Of a DNA stretch of 64,000 nt, positions 53,943 to 63,227 are shown in pieces (positions within the stretch are counted from its first letter, which is position 1; each line of letters opens with the position of its first letter). The stretch lies in assembly GCA_002298785.1 (NCBI GenBank), contig DBMR01000022.1, positions 1 to 64,000 on the forward strand, read 5' to 3'. Source of the DNA: Verrucomicrobia subdivision 3 bacterium UBA693 (GTDB lineage Bacteria; Verrucomicrobiota; Verrucomicrobiia; Limisphaerales; UBA8199). The notes beneath the pieces are model-generated. The model was not told the DNA's origin. It saw nothing but the letters and a program-made list of their open reading frames with translations, and made no database searches. The translations under genes and the position numbers were made by a program.

Positions 53943-55370
53943 ATGAGCACCAGTGCCGCGCCGGAATCCGTCTTCAAGAATTTCGTCAGCTCGTTTTCCG
54001 ATTTACTGAGGTTGCCGCGAGCGTTTTGGCTGGTGATTTGGGCGTTCGTGATCGACGCCGTGGCTTACTTTGGGATGTTGACCCTGATGACCACCTTTCT
54101 CTCGACAGACCTCGGCTGGGGGGACACTAAAGCGGGGATTACCGTCTCCATCTTCACCATGATCGTTACGCTGCTGATGCTTGGGGTGGGCAGCTATGCC
54201 GAAGGCTTTGGTTTGAAACGCGCGATTGTGGCGGCCCTGTTGATGGCCTTGGTGGGTCGCATTTTTTACTGCCTCGCTCCGCAATTGGGCGGGGGGATAT
54301 TCGGCGTGACCATCGTGTTGGGGGCGATCTTCGTGGTGGCCACCGGGGAGGCCATCCTGCAACCGGTCTGTTACTCGGGGGTTAAACAGTACACGGACGC
54401 CCGGACCAGTTCGATGGGTTACGGACTGATTTATGCCATCATGAACCTGGGCATCGTGGGGGTTGGGACGCTCTCGGCCTGGTTGCGCCCGGCAGTGCAG
54501 GATTTGAAAGACGGCAAGGTCAGCGCCGCGACGTCCGGGAGCGCGGTGAACTTCTTTTCCGGGTTTTCCGGCACCGGGGTTCAGGCGGTCAATTGGGCCT
54601 GCACCCTGATCACGGGTTTGACGCTGGTTGTTTTCATGGTGTTCATGACTCGCCGCGTGGTCAGCCAAAAGTTGCGTCCGGACAACTCGGAGGAGCAGCG
54701 GCGCGGTCCCAAACCGCCGATGGGCCAGCGCCTGCGGGAATTCTTCGCCGGAGGCCCGTTTTCCAATCCCCGGTTCATCTTCTTTATCTTCATGCTGCTG
54801 CCGGTGCGCACCCTTTTTGCCCATCAATGGCTCACCATGCCGCAATACATTCTGCGGGCCTATGACAAGGACGTGGCGGACAAAATGGAATGGCTGGTGA
54901 ATTGGATCAATCCCGGCATCATTTTCTTCGGGGTGCCGATCGCGACCGCCCTGACCCGCCATGTGAACGTTTACACGATGATGATCATCGGATCGCTGGT
55001 TTCGGCGGCGCCCACCTTCCTGCTTTGTTCGGGTCCGAATCTCACCCTCCTGATCACGTATTTTGTCATTTATTCGATTGGCGAGGCGTTGTGGTCCGCG
55101 CGATTTCTGGAGTATGCGTCGGAATTGGCTCCTCCGGGTAGAATTGCACAGTACATGGGGTTGGCCAACATCCCCTGGCTGCTGGCCAAAGGCACCACCG
55201 GCTTTTACTCGGGCTGGATGCTCTCGCAATATTGCCCGGCCGACACCGCGCCGGCGGCAATGCACACCGGAGTGTTGTGGTTCATCTATGGCTGCATCGC
55301 CATGACCTCGCCTATCGGACTGTGGCTGGCCCGCAAATGGGCGATGGCCGGGGTCAAGAGCAGCTATTGA
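53943..55370 (+). CDS. MFS transporter
   Basis: The start at 53943 (MSTSAAPESVFKNFVSSFSDLL) precedes the first helix; the frame upstream is unlike protein. The 475 residues contain about 12 membrane helices with a central cytoplasmic loop (RRGPKPPMGQRLREFFAG). Segments GEAILQPVCYSGVKQYTDARTSSMGYGLIYAIMNLG and FVIYSIGEALWSARFLEYASELAPPGRIAQYMG are reminiscent of proton-dependent peptide/POT-like members. The substrate is not clear. It stands alone, with about 195 bp to the RMD1-like gene on the other strand. Confidence 0.8.
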   Translation: MSTSAAPESVFKNFVSSFSDLLRLPRAFWLVIWAFVIDAVAYFGMLTLMTTFLSTDLGWGDTKAGITVSIFTMIVTLLMLGVGSYAEGFGLKRAIVAALLMALVGRIFYCLAPQLGGGIFGVTIVLGAIFVVATGEAILQPVCYSGVKQYTDARTSSMGYGLIYAIMNLGIVGVGTLSAWLRPAVQDLKDGKVSAATSGSAVNFFSGFSGTGVQAVNWACTLITGLTLVVFMVFMTRRVVSQKLRPDNSEEQRRGPKPPMGQRLREFFAGGPFSNPRFIFFIFMLLPVRTLFAHQWLTMPQYILRAYDKDVADKMEWLVNWINPGIIFFGVPIATALTRHVNVYTMMIIGSLVSAAPTFLLCSGPNLTLLITYFVIYSIGEALWSARFLEYASELAPPGRIAQYMGLANIPWLLAKGTTGFYSGWMLSQYCPADTAPAAMHTGVLWFIYGCIAMTSPIGLWLARKWAMAGVKSSY

Positions 55371-55446
55371 CCGGTTGAGTTCGGACCGGTGTCGCCGCGA
55401 GGGGCAGGGGCGCGCGAAGGCGCACCCCTGCTTCGAAAGACGAGGC

Positions 55447-56487
55447 TTACTTGCCCATCAAATGCTCGAGGACCATTTGGTCCAGGGCCGCGTAATTTCG
55501 ATCCGCGATGAGCGCCTGGGCCTGGCGTTCATTGAAGCTGCGGGCTTTCTCGAGCAGTAGCAGGAAGGTGCGGCGGCTGTTGTCGAGGTGCGCGAGCCAG
55601 TGCTCCACTTTCGTGGGCCGGAAGGGGTGAACATCGAAGCAGACGAATTCACCCTTCTTGCCGTAGCCATTGCGTTCGAGGGCGCGGACTTGGTTGAAGG
55701 CGACGCGCAGATTGGCGCTGCCGAACGGCTTGTCCTGGTCGAACTTGAGGCCGTTCTGGTCGTTCAGATGCAGCGACCACAACTTGCCGAAGGCCATCGC
55801 AAAATCGATTTCATCCGCCGGATCAAGGCCGGCCAGGATGGCGTGCGCGGATTCGATCAGGCAACCCACCCGTTTCGCGTCCCGGGTGAGCTGGGCGATG
55901 GCCAGCGCGTGTCCAATTGTCGGGAGGTAGGCGTGATCCATCGGCTCGTTCGGCTTGGGCTCGATCGAGAGCCGGATCTTTTTGTCGTGCGCCAGCATTT
56001 TGTCCAGGGCGGCGACGAGCAAATCCACCGAGCGCCGTCCGTTCTTGGCCTCGCGCAGGTAGGTGCCTTCCCGGGCCAGCCACAGCACCACAAGGTCGGT
56101 GCCGAGGTAATTGGCGATGTCGATGCAGCGCAGCGAGCGGTCGATGGCGTACTGGCGGCATTTCGGGTCGTTGCTGGTGTAGGCGCCGTCGATGGTGTTG
56201 GGGCTGAACCACAACCTCGGGGCCACCATCTCGGGGGCGATGCCGGCGTCGCTCAGCTTCTTTTTGAGTTCTTTGGTTTCCTTGCGCAACTGGGTGTCCG
56301 ATTTGCCATCGATGTCCGGCACGGCGTCATCGTCGTGGAACATCATGGCGTCGTAACCGAGCGCCTTCATTTGCTCGAGTTTCCAATCAAACGATTGGGC
56401 GGGGCGGGTGGTCGGGCCGTAAGGATCCTGGCCTTCGCTCAGGTTCCAGGGGCCGAAACAGAATCGGTATGAATGTGGTTTTGGCAT
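55447..56487 (-). CDS. Xylose isomerase-like TIM barrel protein
   Basis: The start at 56487 (MPKPHSYRFCFGPWNL) is the natural one; the frame upstream is a hydrophobic artefact. The 346-residue protein has XylA-like elements: YRFCFGPWNLSEGQDPYG, MMFHDDDAVP (the catalytic His-x-x-Asp region), DLVVLWLAREGTY, RLSIEPKPNEP with the metal Glu near 180, SAHAILAGLDPADEI, LHLNDQNG and FDVHPFR with the last metal ligands. It should isomerise xylose or a related aldose in the cytoplasm. It is shorter than class II XylA (about 440) and closer to the class I size. Confidence 0.85.
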   Translation of the reverse strand: MPKPHSYRFCFGPWNLSEGQDPYGPTTRPAQSFDWKLEQMKALGYDAMMFHDDDAVPDIDGKSDTQLRKETKELKKKLSDAGIAPEMVAPRLWFSPNTIDGAYTSNDPKCRQYAIDRSLRCIDIANYLGTDLVVLWLAREGTYLREAKNGRRSVDLLVAALDKMLAHDKKIRLSIEPKPNEPMDHAYLPTIGHALAIAQLTRDAKRVGCLIESAHAILAGLDPADEIDFAMAFGKLWSLHLNDQNGLKFDQDKPFGSANLRVAFNQVRALERNGYGKKGEFVCFDVHPFRPTKVEHWLAHLDNSRRTFLLLLEKARSFNERQAQALIADRNYAALDQMVLEHLMGK

Positions 56488-56595
56488 AAAGTCAAGTGAC
56501 CCTAGCCTTGAAAGGGAAAAAAATAAAACAAAAACCACCGGCGTGGGCCGGAGAGTTTCGTTTCCAAGCGGTCACGGGCGCGGTAGGATGGGAAT

Positions 56596-57069
56596 ATGGC
56601 GTTGATCCGGATCCTGGTGGATGGCTACAGCCTGTTGCACGACTGGCCCGAGGTGGCGCCGGGCAAGCCCCGCTTTTCCGCGGCGGCGCGGGACGAGTTG
56701 ATCCAGCGCCTCGCGGCCTACCAGGATGCCACGCACACGCCGATCACGATTTTCTTCGACGGGTCGACCCCACGAGGGCAGACGTCGCGTCCGGCTGAGC
56801 CGGCGGCGGTCGAGGTGCTCTACTCTCACCAGGGGCAGACCGCCGACCAGATGATTGAACGGGCCGCATACCGTTTCCGGGAGTATGGAGAAGTCATGGC
56901 CGTGACCAACGACGTGGCGGAGCGTGAGACTGTCATCAGCCTGGGTGGGTTGGCCTGTAGTTGCCTGAACTTCATTAATATGGTGGAATACGCGTCGGCG
57001 GAAATGCGTGAAGACATCAAGCATCACAATCTCAAAGAACGAAACCGGTTCGCCCGACGCCGATCCTGA
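56596..57069 (+). CDS. NYN domain RNase, YacP/Rae1-like
   Basis: The 157-residue protein starts MALIRILVDGYSLLHDW, the first PIN/NYN Asp in VDGYS. It continues with ITIFFDGSTPRG, VEVLYSHQGQTADQMIERAAYRF and VMAVTNDVAERETVISLGG, which supply the other acidic residues of the NYN nuclease site. YacP/Rae1 cleaves mRNA on the ribosome in Bacillus; here the activity is assumed from the motifs. The C-terminus is basic (NLKERNRFARRRS). It is followed 7 bp later by the VWA-like gene in the same direction, so the two may be co-transcribed. Confidence 0.85.
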   Translation: MALIRILVDGYSLLHDWPEVAPGKPRFSAAARDELIQRLAAYQDATHTPITIFFDGSTPRGQTSRPAEPAAVEVLYSHQGQTADQMIERAAYRFREYGEVMAVTNDVAERETVISLGGLACSCLNFINMVEYASAEMREDIKHHNLKERNRFARRRS

Positions 57070-57076
57070 AACCGCA

Positions 57077-58435
57077 ATGCCCATGAAGCTTACCCCCAGC
57101 TCATTGCGGACGCTCAATACCAGCTCCTCCGGTCACGCGTTTCGCACCGGCTGCGCCAGGTCTTATCGCGCCACGATTTCCAGGGTGGCGGACCTGGTCC
57201 GGATGGTGATTTTGCTGGGCTGCCTCTGGAGCCTGGGGATGTCGCATGCGCTGGCTCAAGCCAGGTCTGCGCCCTCGCCGGCAAGCCGTTTCCTGCTCGT
57301 CATCGAAACGTCCCAGGCCATGGGTGGCCGGGCGGAAGGACTGTATGCGGCCCTGGAGGCGCTCGCGCAAAATACACTTCCACCGATCATGAGGAAAGGG
57401 GACACGCTGGGTGTCTGGGCTTACGACCAGGAGTTGTTGACCGGTGAGTTTGCGCTGCAACGGTGGACGCCGGAGACGGCCAATGCAGTGCGGGACCGGA
57501 TCCTCAGTTTCGCGCGCTCGCATCGGTATCAGAAGTCCGGACGCCTCGCTGCGGTCCAACCGGCAATGGAACGGCTGATCAAAGATTCACCGTGCTTGAC
57601 CGTGTTTTTGTTCATCACGAGCGAGACGGATTTGCAGAAATTTATCGCGGCGGAGCAAGTGGACCAGGTGTTCGCCAAATGGCGAAAGGAACAGCAGCGG
57701 ACGAAGATGCCGTTCATCGTTGTGCTGCGCTACCGGGATGGACAGCCGTACGATCACTCGATCACTCCGGTGCCGTTCTCGGTGGAACTGGCCCCGATTC
57801 CGTTGAAAGCAGAGCCCGTCGCCGCCACGCCTGTGCCCGCGCCAGTAGCGACCCCGGAGGCGGCACCTGTCGCAACCAACGCGCCTCCCCCTGCGCCTCC
57901 CGTAATCGGTGAGCCGTTGATCGTGATTGGCAAGAAAGGACCGAAACCGGAAGAGGTCCCTCCCGCAGCCGCACCATCCACGGGGGGCGAGCGTGTTCCC
58001 GGAACCAACGTTCCTGCAGGTTCGCCGACTCCTCCCCCCGCAGTCCAACCTCAACCGTCGGTGCCAACGGTCACGGCGCCAAAACCCGAATCCGCTCCGG
58101 TGGTGGCGGCGAAACCGGCCGCCAATCCCGAGCCTGCGATCAAGGCTACGGCTACTCCTGTTCCTGGCGCGACTCCTGGGGTCGGGACGAATTCGGAGCC
58201 CGGGGCGATCGCCAAACCGGTTGCCTCCCCGAATACCGCGTCGAATACGACCGCAGGCGAAATAGCTACCGCCACTCCGGGCAGTGGGCAGAAGTTGATC
58301 TGGCTCCTGGCCACCGGTATCGGGCTGGCACTTCTCGCGGTTGCCGCGCGGAGCATGCTTCGCCGCCGCCAATCGTCGCACGCCAGTCTCATCACCCGTT
58401 CACTCGAGAAACATCAAGATGATCACACGCCGTAG
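57077..58435 (+). CDS. VWA-like exported membrane protein with Pro/Ala linker
   Basis: The start is 57077 or 57083. The 452 residues have an N-terminal membrane/signal segment (MVILLGCLWSLGMSHALA, about residues 45-60) and a von Willebrand A-like domain (about 70-240). Its first motif is LVIETSQAMGGR, so the MIDAS Asp is Glu and the D-x-S-x-S pattern is not kept; metal binding is doubtful. A long Pro/Ala/Val/Thr-rich linker follows (about 250-410), then one membrane helix (LIWLLATGIGLALLAVAA) and a basic tail. It lies between a NYN nuclease and a GH5 gene, and overlaps the latter by 17 bp. Function is unknown. Confidence 0.65.
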   Translation: MPMKLTPSSLRTLNTSSSGHAFRTGCARSYRATISRVADLVRMVILLGCLWSLGMSHALAQARSAPSPASRFLLVIETSQAMGGRAEGLYAALEALAQNTLPPIMRKGDTLGVWAYDQELLTGEFALQRWTPETANAVRDRILSFARSHRYQKSGRLAAVQPAMERLIKDSPCLTVFLFITSETDLQKFIAAEQVDQVFAKWRKEQQRTKMPFIVVLRYRDGQPYDHSITPVPFSVELAPIPLKAEPVAATPVPAPVATPEAAPVATNAPPPAPPVIGEPLIVIGKKGPKPEEVPPAAAPSTGGERVPGTNVPAGSPTPPPAVQPQPSVPTVTAPKPESAPVVAAKPAANPEPAIKATATPVPGATPGVGTNSEPGAIAKPVASPNTASNTTAGEIATATPGSGQKLIWLLATGIGLALLAVAARSMLRRRQSSHASLITRSLEKHQDDHTP

Positions 58436-59510
58436 ATTCCTGACTCGCACCACGCAACTGGCTGGAGCCGCCGCCGTTTTGCCTTCGGTGCCCGGGTTGC
58501 TCGAGGCCGCTGAGTTGCCCGCCGCCACCGCGAAAAGCCTTCCACGCTGGCGTGGCTTTAATCTGCTCGAGAAATTCACCCGTCGGAAAGAAGGCAACCC
58601 GCCCTTTGCGGCGACCGATTTTGAACTCCTGGAGGAGTGGGGCTTCAACTTTGTGCGGTTGCCGATGTCTTACCTGTGCTGGAGCGAACCGGGCGATTGG
58701 CTGAAGCTGCGCGAGCCGGAATTGAAACACGTGGATGACGCCGTGGAGTTGGGGCAAAAGCATCACATCCACGTGAATTTGAACTTTCACCGGGCGCCGG
58801 GTTACTGCGTGAATCCGCCCAAAGAGCCGCTGGATTTGTGGAAGGACCAGAAGGCGCTGGAGGCTTGTTGCTTTCATTGGGCGCATTTCGCGAAGCGCTA
58901 CAAAGGCATCGGCAATGACCGGGTTAGTTTCGATTTGTTGAATGAGCCGCCGGATATTCCCGAGGCTGACTACGCCCGGGTCGTCCGGGAGTTGGTGCGG
59001 GCGATTCGCGCTGAAGATCCGGGTCGCCTGGTGATCGCCGACGGCTTGCGCTGGGGCCGGGAGCCGCTGTTAAGCTTGGTGGATCTGGGGATTGCCCAGA
59101 GCACCCGTGGTTATGAGCCCATGCGCATCAGCCATTACCAGGCAAGCTGGGTTTCTGGTTCAGACAAATGGCCGGAACCGACCTGGCCGCTCAAAGAGGG
59201 CGACCGCGTGGTTTTTGACCGCGAGAAATTGCAGCGCGAGCGAATTGCGCCGTGGGTAGCCTTGCGAGAGAAAGGTGTGGGTGTGCACGTTGGGGAATGG
59301 GGAGCCTTCAACAAAACCCCGCACGCCGTCACGCTGGCGTGGATGCGGGATTGCCTGGGCTTGTGGAAAGCCGCGGATTTTGGCTGGGCGTTGTGGAATT
59401 TCCGCGGAAGTTTTGGCGTGCTGGACAGCCAAAGGGCGGACGTCACCTACGAAAACTTTCGTGGGCATCAGGTCGACCGCAAGATGCTCGAGTTGCTGCA
59501 ACAGGGATGA
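58419..59510 (+). CDS. Tat-exported GH5-like glycoside hydrolase
   Basis: The start at 58419 (MITRRRFLTRTTQLAGAAAVL) gives a twin-arginine signal. The 363-residue enzyme has GH5/clan A hallmarks. These are RGFNLLEKF, NFVRLPMSYLCW, HVNLNFHRAPGYCVN, the acid-base Glu in FDLLNEPPD near 174-180, RISHYQASW and the nucleophile Glu in GVHVGEWGAFN near 290, then WALWNFRGSFGVLD. It probably hydrolyses beta-1,4 or beta-1,3/1,4 glucans or mannans outside the cytoplasm. It overlaps the VWA gene by 17 bp, so translation may be coupled. Confidence 0.9.
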   Translation: MITRRRFLTRTTQLAGAAAVLPSVPGLLEAAELPAATAKSLPRWRGFNLLEKFTRRKEGNPPFAATDFELLEEWGFNFVRLPMSYLCWSEPGDWLKLREPELKHVDDAVELGQKHHIHVNLNFHRAPGYCVNPPKEPLDLWKDQKALEACCFHWAHFAKRYKGIGNDRVSFDLLNEPPDIPEADYARVVRELVRAIRAEDPGRLVIADGLRWGREPLLSLVDLGIAQSTRGYEPMRISHYQASWVSGSDKWPEPTWPLKEGDRVVFDREKLQRERIAPWVALREKGVGVHVGEWGAFNKTPHAVTLAWMRDCLGLWKAADFGWALWNFRGSFGVLDSQRADVTYENFRGHQVDRKMLELLQQG

Positions 59511-59636
59511 TTCAACGCCAGCACCGGACCCTGGGCCGAGGCCGCGCGGCCCGGTCGGTATTCCTCCGTCGCGCCGCGAAGAGTGCAAGCGAGCGCCCGC
59601 CACGTTTAGGCCAAGGACGCAACGGGTGCGGAGCGT

Positions 59637-61262
59637 TCACCAATCGGTCGAGCGGTAGTCCTTCAGGAATTTTCCCCAGATGTGGGTGCCGGTGTTGAAG
59701 CCGTCGATAATCGGATCAACAATGCGCGCCGCGCCATCCACAATATCCAGCGGCGGATGGAACTGGTGATCGCGCACTTTACGGTGAGCGATCTGCACTG
59801 GATCCTCGTCCGTCACCCAGCCGGTGTCCACGCTGTTCATGTGGATTCCGTCCGCCTGATAGTCCGCGGCGGAGGTGCGAGTCATCATGTTCAACGCGGC
59901 CTTGGCCATGTTGGTGTGGGGATGCCGCGTGGTTTTGAATTTGCGATAGAATTGGCCTTCCACCGCCGAGACGTTGACGATGTGCTTGTCCCGTTCGTGG
60001 GTGCGGAGCAGGAGTGGTTTCAGCCGGGCGTTCAACACGAACGGGGCGATGGCGTTGACCAGTTGAACTTCCCACAACTCGATCGAGGGCACTTCCGCCA
60101 GCGTGAAGCGCCAGGAATTGCGATCGCGCAAATCCACTTGCTGCAGGTCTTGGTCCAGCCGGCCGGCGGGAAAAAGGTGGCCTTGCGCGGCGAACTCCTC
60201 GGGCAGCAGGGGCACCTGCGAGAGCGCGGCCGCATGGTTCAGGCCGATCCGTTTTGGGTCGTTACGGTCGCGGAGCGCGGGCGTCGCGTCCGCCACCAGG
60301 TCGTAGCCGCGCAGGCCTTCGTAAGCTCCCAGCAGGCGGGTGGCCGGCTCGGGCAACACCCGTAGCGGTCCGGTTTCCCTGGCCATCATGTGCTGGTAAA
60401 ACTCAGGTGGCCGTCGCACGGTTTGGCAGGCGTTATTAATGATGAAATCCAGCCGGTCCCGGGTTTCGAGCAGGTGCTGGCAAAAGGCTTCCACGCTGGG
60501 CGTGTGCCGTAAATCCAACCCGAAAATCTCAAGCCGATCGCGCCATTGCTCAAAATCCTCCTCTCGCGAATAGCGTTCGGCGGAATCGCGCGGGAATCGC
60601 GTGGTCACGATCAGGCGCGCTCCGGCGCGCAACAGTTTGATGCCCGCCTGGTAGCCGATTTTGACGCGGCCTCCGGTTAGCAGCGCCACGCGCCCCCACA
60701 GGTCCGCCGACTCGCCGCGTTTGCGATAATTGAATTCCGCGCAAGCCGGGCAGAGTTGATCGTAGAAGAAATGGACTTCGGTGTAGTCCCGCTTGCAGAT
60801 GTAACAATTCTGCGGCGTGGGCAGCGACTCCGCCTGGGGCGGGGCTGGCTCTGGGGCTGGTTCCGTCGCCGGGGCGGCAATCGCCGCCGGTGTGAAATCC
60901 GTCGGTGGAAAAATATTGGGCGTCGTGAAAACCGGTTTGCTGCGCAGCTTGCGAATGCCGGTTTCGCGCAGGACCTTTTGATTCCCTTCGATGCGCCGCG
61001 CGCGTTGTTCGCGCTGCCGCTGTTTCACCAGGCGCCGGCGGGCCGTGGCGTCCGGGCAGAAAATATCGCCGGCGGCCTCCAGCAGGCGCTTGCGCTCCTC
61101 CAGCGGCATCTGCGAGAGCAACGTGCGATTCTGGCAAAGCGCCTGCAGGGTTTCGATCGCGGCGTGCACCCGCGATTCCATCTCCGACGGAGCCGGGACG
61201 GGTGCCCCGGGCTCAGGATTCGGCCCAGACTGCGGTTTTGTGTGTTTTTGCATTCTCGACAC
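59637..61262 (-). CDS. Atypical SDR oxidoreductase with N-terminal zinc-ribbon region
   Basis: The 541-residue protein has an N-terminal helical region (MESRVHAAIETLQALCQNRTLL), a basic region and a Pro/Ala linker. A CxxC-type segment follows near 153-176 (CYICKRDYTEVHFFYDQLCPAC). The SDR Rossmann domain covers about 190-480. The nucleotide motif is TGGRVKIGYQ, where the usual TGxxxGxG lacks the second glycine. The NNAG motif is NNACQ. The catalytic Ser is present (VNVSAVEG), but the expected YxxxK reads HTNMAK, so the Tyr appears to be Thr. Either an alternative residue acts or the domain is not a normal dehydrogenase. MNSVDTGWVTDE fits the substrate loop. The ligand is unknown. Confidence 0.75.
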   Translation of the reverse strand: MSRMQKHTKPQSGPNPEPGAPVPAPSEMESRVHAAIETLQALCQNRTLLSQMPLEERKRLLEAAGDIFCPDATARRRLVKQRQREQRARRIEGNQKVLRETGIRKLRSKPVFTTPNIFPPTDFTPAAIAAPATEPAPEPAPPQAESLPTPQNCYICKRDYTEVHFFYDQLCPACAEFNYRKRGESADLWGRVALLTGGRVKIGYQAGIKLLRAGARLIVTTRFPRDSAERYSREEDFEQWRDRLEIFGLDLRHTPSVEAFCQHLLETRDRLDFIINNACQTVRRPPEFYQHMMARETGPLRVLPEPATRLLGAYEGLRGYDLVADATPALRDRNDPKRIGLNHAAALSQVPLLPEEFAAQGHLFPAGRLDQDLQQVDLRDRNSWRFTLAEVPSIELWEVQLVNAIAPFVLNARLKPLLLRTHERDKHIVNVSAVEGQFYRKFKTTRHPHTNMAKAALNMMTRTSAADYQADGIHMNSVDTGWVTDEDPVQIAHRKVRDHQFHPPLDIVDGAARIVDPIIDGFNTGTHIWGKFLKDYRSTDW

Positions 61263-61509
61263 CCTGCGGGTTGACGAGCATGGTCTGGCCCCTCGGAGGT
61301 CGCCGCGAAAAATACCTGAGCGCGGGCAAGGGTCAAGCCGAGGTGCAACGAGGTCAATGGGCCAAGCCCTGAGTTGTTTTGAGGAAAGCTATCGGAATCA
61401 ACACGTTGGACGGGCAGGAGGCGATCGAGCGCTGGGGACGGGAACCAGGAGAATAGTCAGGCCCCGGCGCTTGACCCGGGGTTTGTTAGTGTGCATATTA
61501 CACTTACAA

Positions 61510-62997
61510 ATGCATGCTGCACCACCCGCTCCCGCTGCACCTCGAGCCGGCCTCGCCTTGCTCACCGACCTCTACCAACTCACCATGGCCTTTGCCTATT
61601 GGAAATCGGGCAAAGCGAACTTGGAATCCGTCTTTAACCTCTTTTTTCGCAAGCACCCCTTCCAAGGAGGCTTCACGCTGACAGCGGGATTGGACGATGC
61701 AGTCGCTTACCTGCGCGGTTTCCGGTTTGAAGAGTCGGACCTGGCGTATTTGGCGACGCTGAACGGAGCTGACGGGCGGCCGCTCTTCGATTCGGCCTTC
61801 CTGGATTACCTCCGAACGTTGCGCTTCGCCTGTGATGTGGACGCGATGCCGGAGGGGACCGTGGCTTTTCCGCATCAACCGTTGTTGCGCGTCCAGGGGC
61901 CGATTCTACAGGCGCAACTGGTCGAAACCGCGCTGTTGAACCTGATCAATTTCCAGTCGCTGATCTCCACGAAAGCGGCGCGTGTGTGCCAGGCGGCGCA
62001 AGGCGATCCGGTGGTCGAGTTTGGTTTGCGGCGGGCGCAGGGGATTGACGGGGCCCTCTCGGCCACGCGGGCAGCCTACATCGGCGGCTGTAGCGCCACG
62101 TCGAACGTGCTGGGAGGAAAGCTTTTCGGGATACCACCCCGGGGCACCCACGCGCACAGTTGGGTATTGTCCTGGGAAAACGAATTGGACGCCTTCGATG
62201 CTTACGCGAAAGCCATGCCGAATAACTGCATTTTCCTGGTCGACACTTTTGATTCCTTGGCTGGGGTGCGGCACGCTCTCGAAGTGGGGCGGCGGTTGCG
62301 TCAGCGGGGGCACGAGTTGGCGGGGATCCGGTTGGATTCTGGAGACCTGGCTTATCTCAGCATCGAAGCCCGGAAACTGCTGGACGCTGCGGGCTTTGAA
62401 GCTGCCGTGATCATGGCCAGCAACGATCTCGATGAGCACCTCATCACGAGCCTCAAACAGCAGGGGGCGAAAATCAATGCCTGGGGAGTTGGCACCCGGT
62501 TGGTGACGGCCTTTGATCAACCGGCTTTGGGTGGCGTTTACAAGCTTTCCGCCATCCGTCAACCGGGCGGCGATTGGGAGCCCAGGCTCAAGCTTTCCGA
62601 ACAGGGGGCCAAGACAACCACCCCCGGCATTCTCCAGGTGCGGCGGTTTCAAAATGCCGGCGAGTTTGTCGGCGATGCGCTGTATGACCTCAATCACCCT
62701 CCGCAGGGGCGGGTGGTCATCGTCGATCCGCTGGACAGCACCCGGCGGAAACGTTTCCCCAGGGAATCGAGCAGCGAGGAATTGCTCGTGCCGATCTTGC
62801 GCCGGGGCGAACTGGTTGCGCCGCTGCCGGAATTGGAGGCCATTCGGGAACGCGCCCAGCGGCAACTGGCCTCGCTGAACCCCGGCATCCGCCGGTTCTC
62901 GAACCCGCACCAGTACCCTGCGGGGCTGGAATCGGGCCTACACGATTTGAAAACGCAATTGGTTCTCCGGGCGCGGGGCGAAGCGGCGCCATCATGA
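61510..62997 (+). CDS. pncB: Nicotinate phosphoribosyltransferase
   Basis: The start at 61510 (MHAAPPAPAAPRAG) follows a long upstream open stretch that is not protein-like. The 495-residue enzyme has LLTDLYQLTMAFAYW near the N-terminus, VEFGLRRAQG near 170, and IPPRGTHAHSWVLSW with the phosphorylated His near 217. FLVDTFDSLAGVRHAL, IRLDSGDLAYLS and SNDLDEHLI, typical of the plant/bacterial NAPRT group, are also present. It converts nicotinate and PRPP to nicotinate mononucleotide, coupled to ATP hydrolysis, in NAD salvage (cytoplasm). The C-terminal tail is rich in Arg. Confidence 0.92.
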   Translation: MHAAPPAPAAPRAGLALLTDLYQLTMAFAYWKSGKANLESVFNLFFRKHPFQGGFTLTAGLDDAVAYLRGFRFEESDLAYLATLNGADGRPLFDSAFLDYLRTLRFACDVDAMPEGTVAFPHQPLLRVQGPILQAQLVETALLNLINFQSLISTKAARVCQAAQGDPVVEFGLRRAQGIDGALSATRAAYIGGCSATSNVLGGKLFGIPPRGTHAHSWVLSWENELDAFDAYAKAMPNNCIFLVDTFDSLAGVRHALEVGRRLRQRGHELAGIRLDSGDLAYLSIEARKLLDAAGFEAAVIMASNDLDEHLITSLKQQGAKINAWGVGTRLVTAFDQPALGGVYKLSAIRQPGGDWEPRLKLSEQGAKTTTPGILQVRRFQNAGEFVGDALYDLNHPPQGRVVIVDPLDSTRRKRFPRESSSEELLVPILRRGELVAPLPELEAIRERAQRQLASLNPGIRRFSNPHQYPAGLESGLHDLKTQLVLRARGEAAPS

Positions 62998-63061
62998 CTG
63001 CGAAACGGAGTGCAATAGTATAATGGACAGGCAAAAGATATAGGACCAGTAATTTTCTGGA

Positions 63062-63198
63062 CCCGGTAGGGACGACTTTCACGTCGTCCCTAGAATTATT
63101 TCCGTCCACTTCTGGCAAGACTTTCCTTGCGCTCCAATACTTCATCCCGCGCGGCTCGGAATATATATGGGGACGACGTGAAAGTCGTCCCTACCGGG
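63062..63198. repeat. 137-bp element with perfect 29-bp inverted arms
   Basis: The arms at 63062-63090 and 63170-63198 are exact reverse complements of each other (CCCGGTAGGGACGAC...). Each arm itself contains a palindrome (GGGACGAC-TTTCAC-GTCGTCCC). The arms enclose 79 bp without an open frame. It lies between the pncB and methyltransferase genes and could act as a terminator as well as a small transposable element. Confidence 0.85.
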
Positions 63199-63227
63199 CC
63201 TCTTTGACTCGAAATACGGTCTGAAAA

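Noticed and set aside
60991..61509. N-terminal extension of nicotinate phosphoribosyltransferase by 173 codons
   Set aside because: The open stretch is Arg/Cys-rich, overlaps the SDR gene on the opposite strand and has no family similarity; the start at 61510 matches the family.
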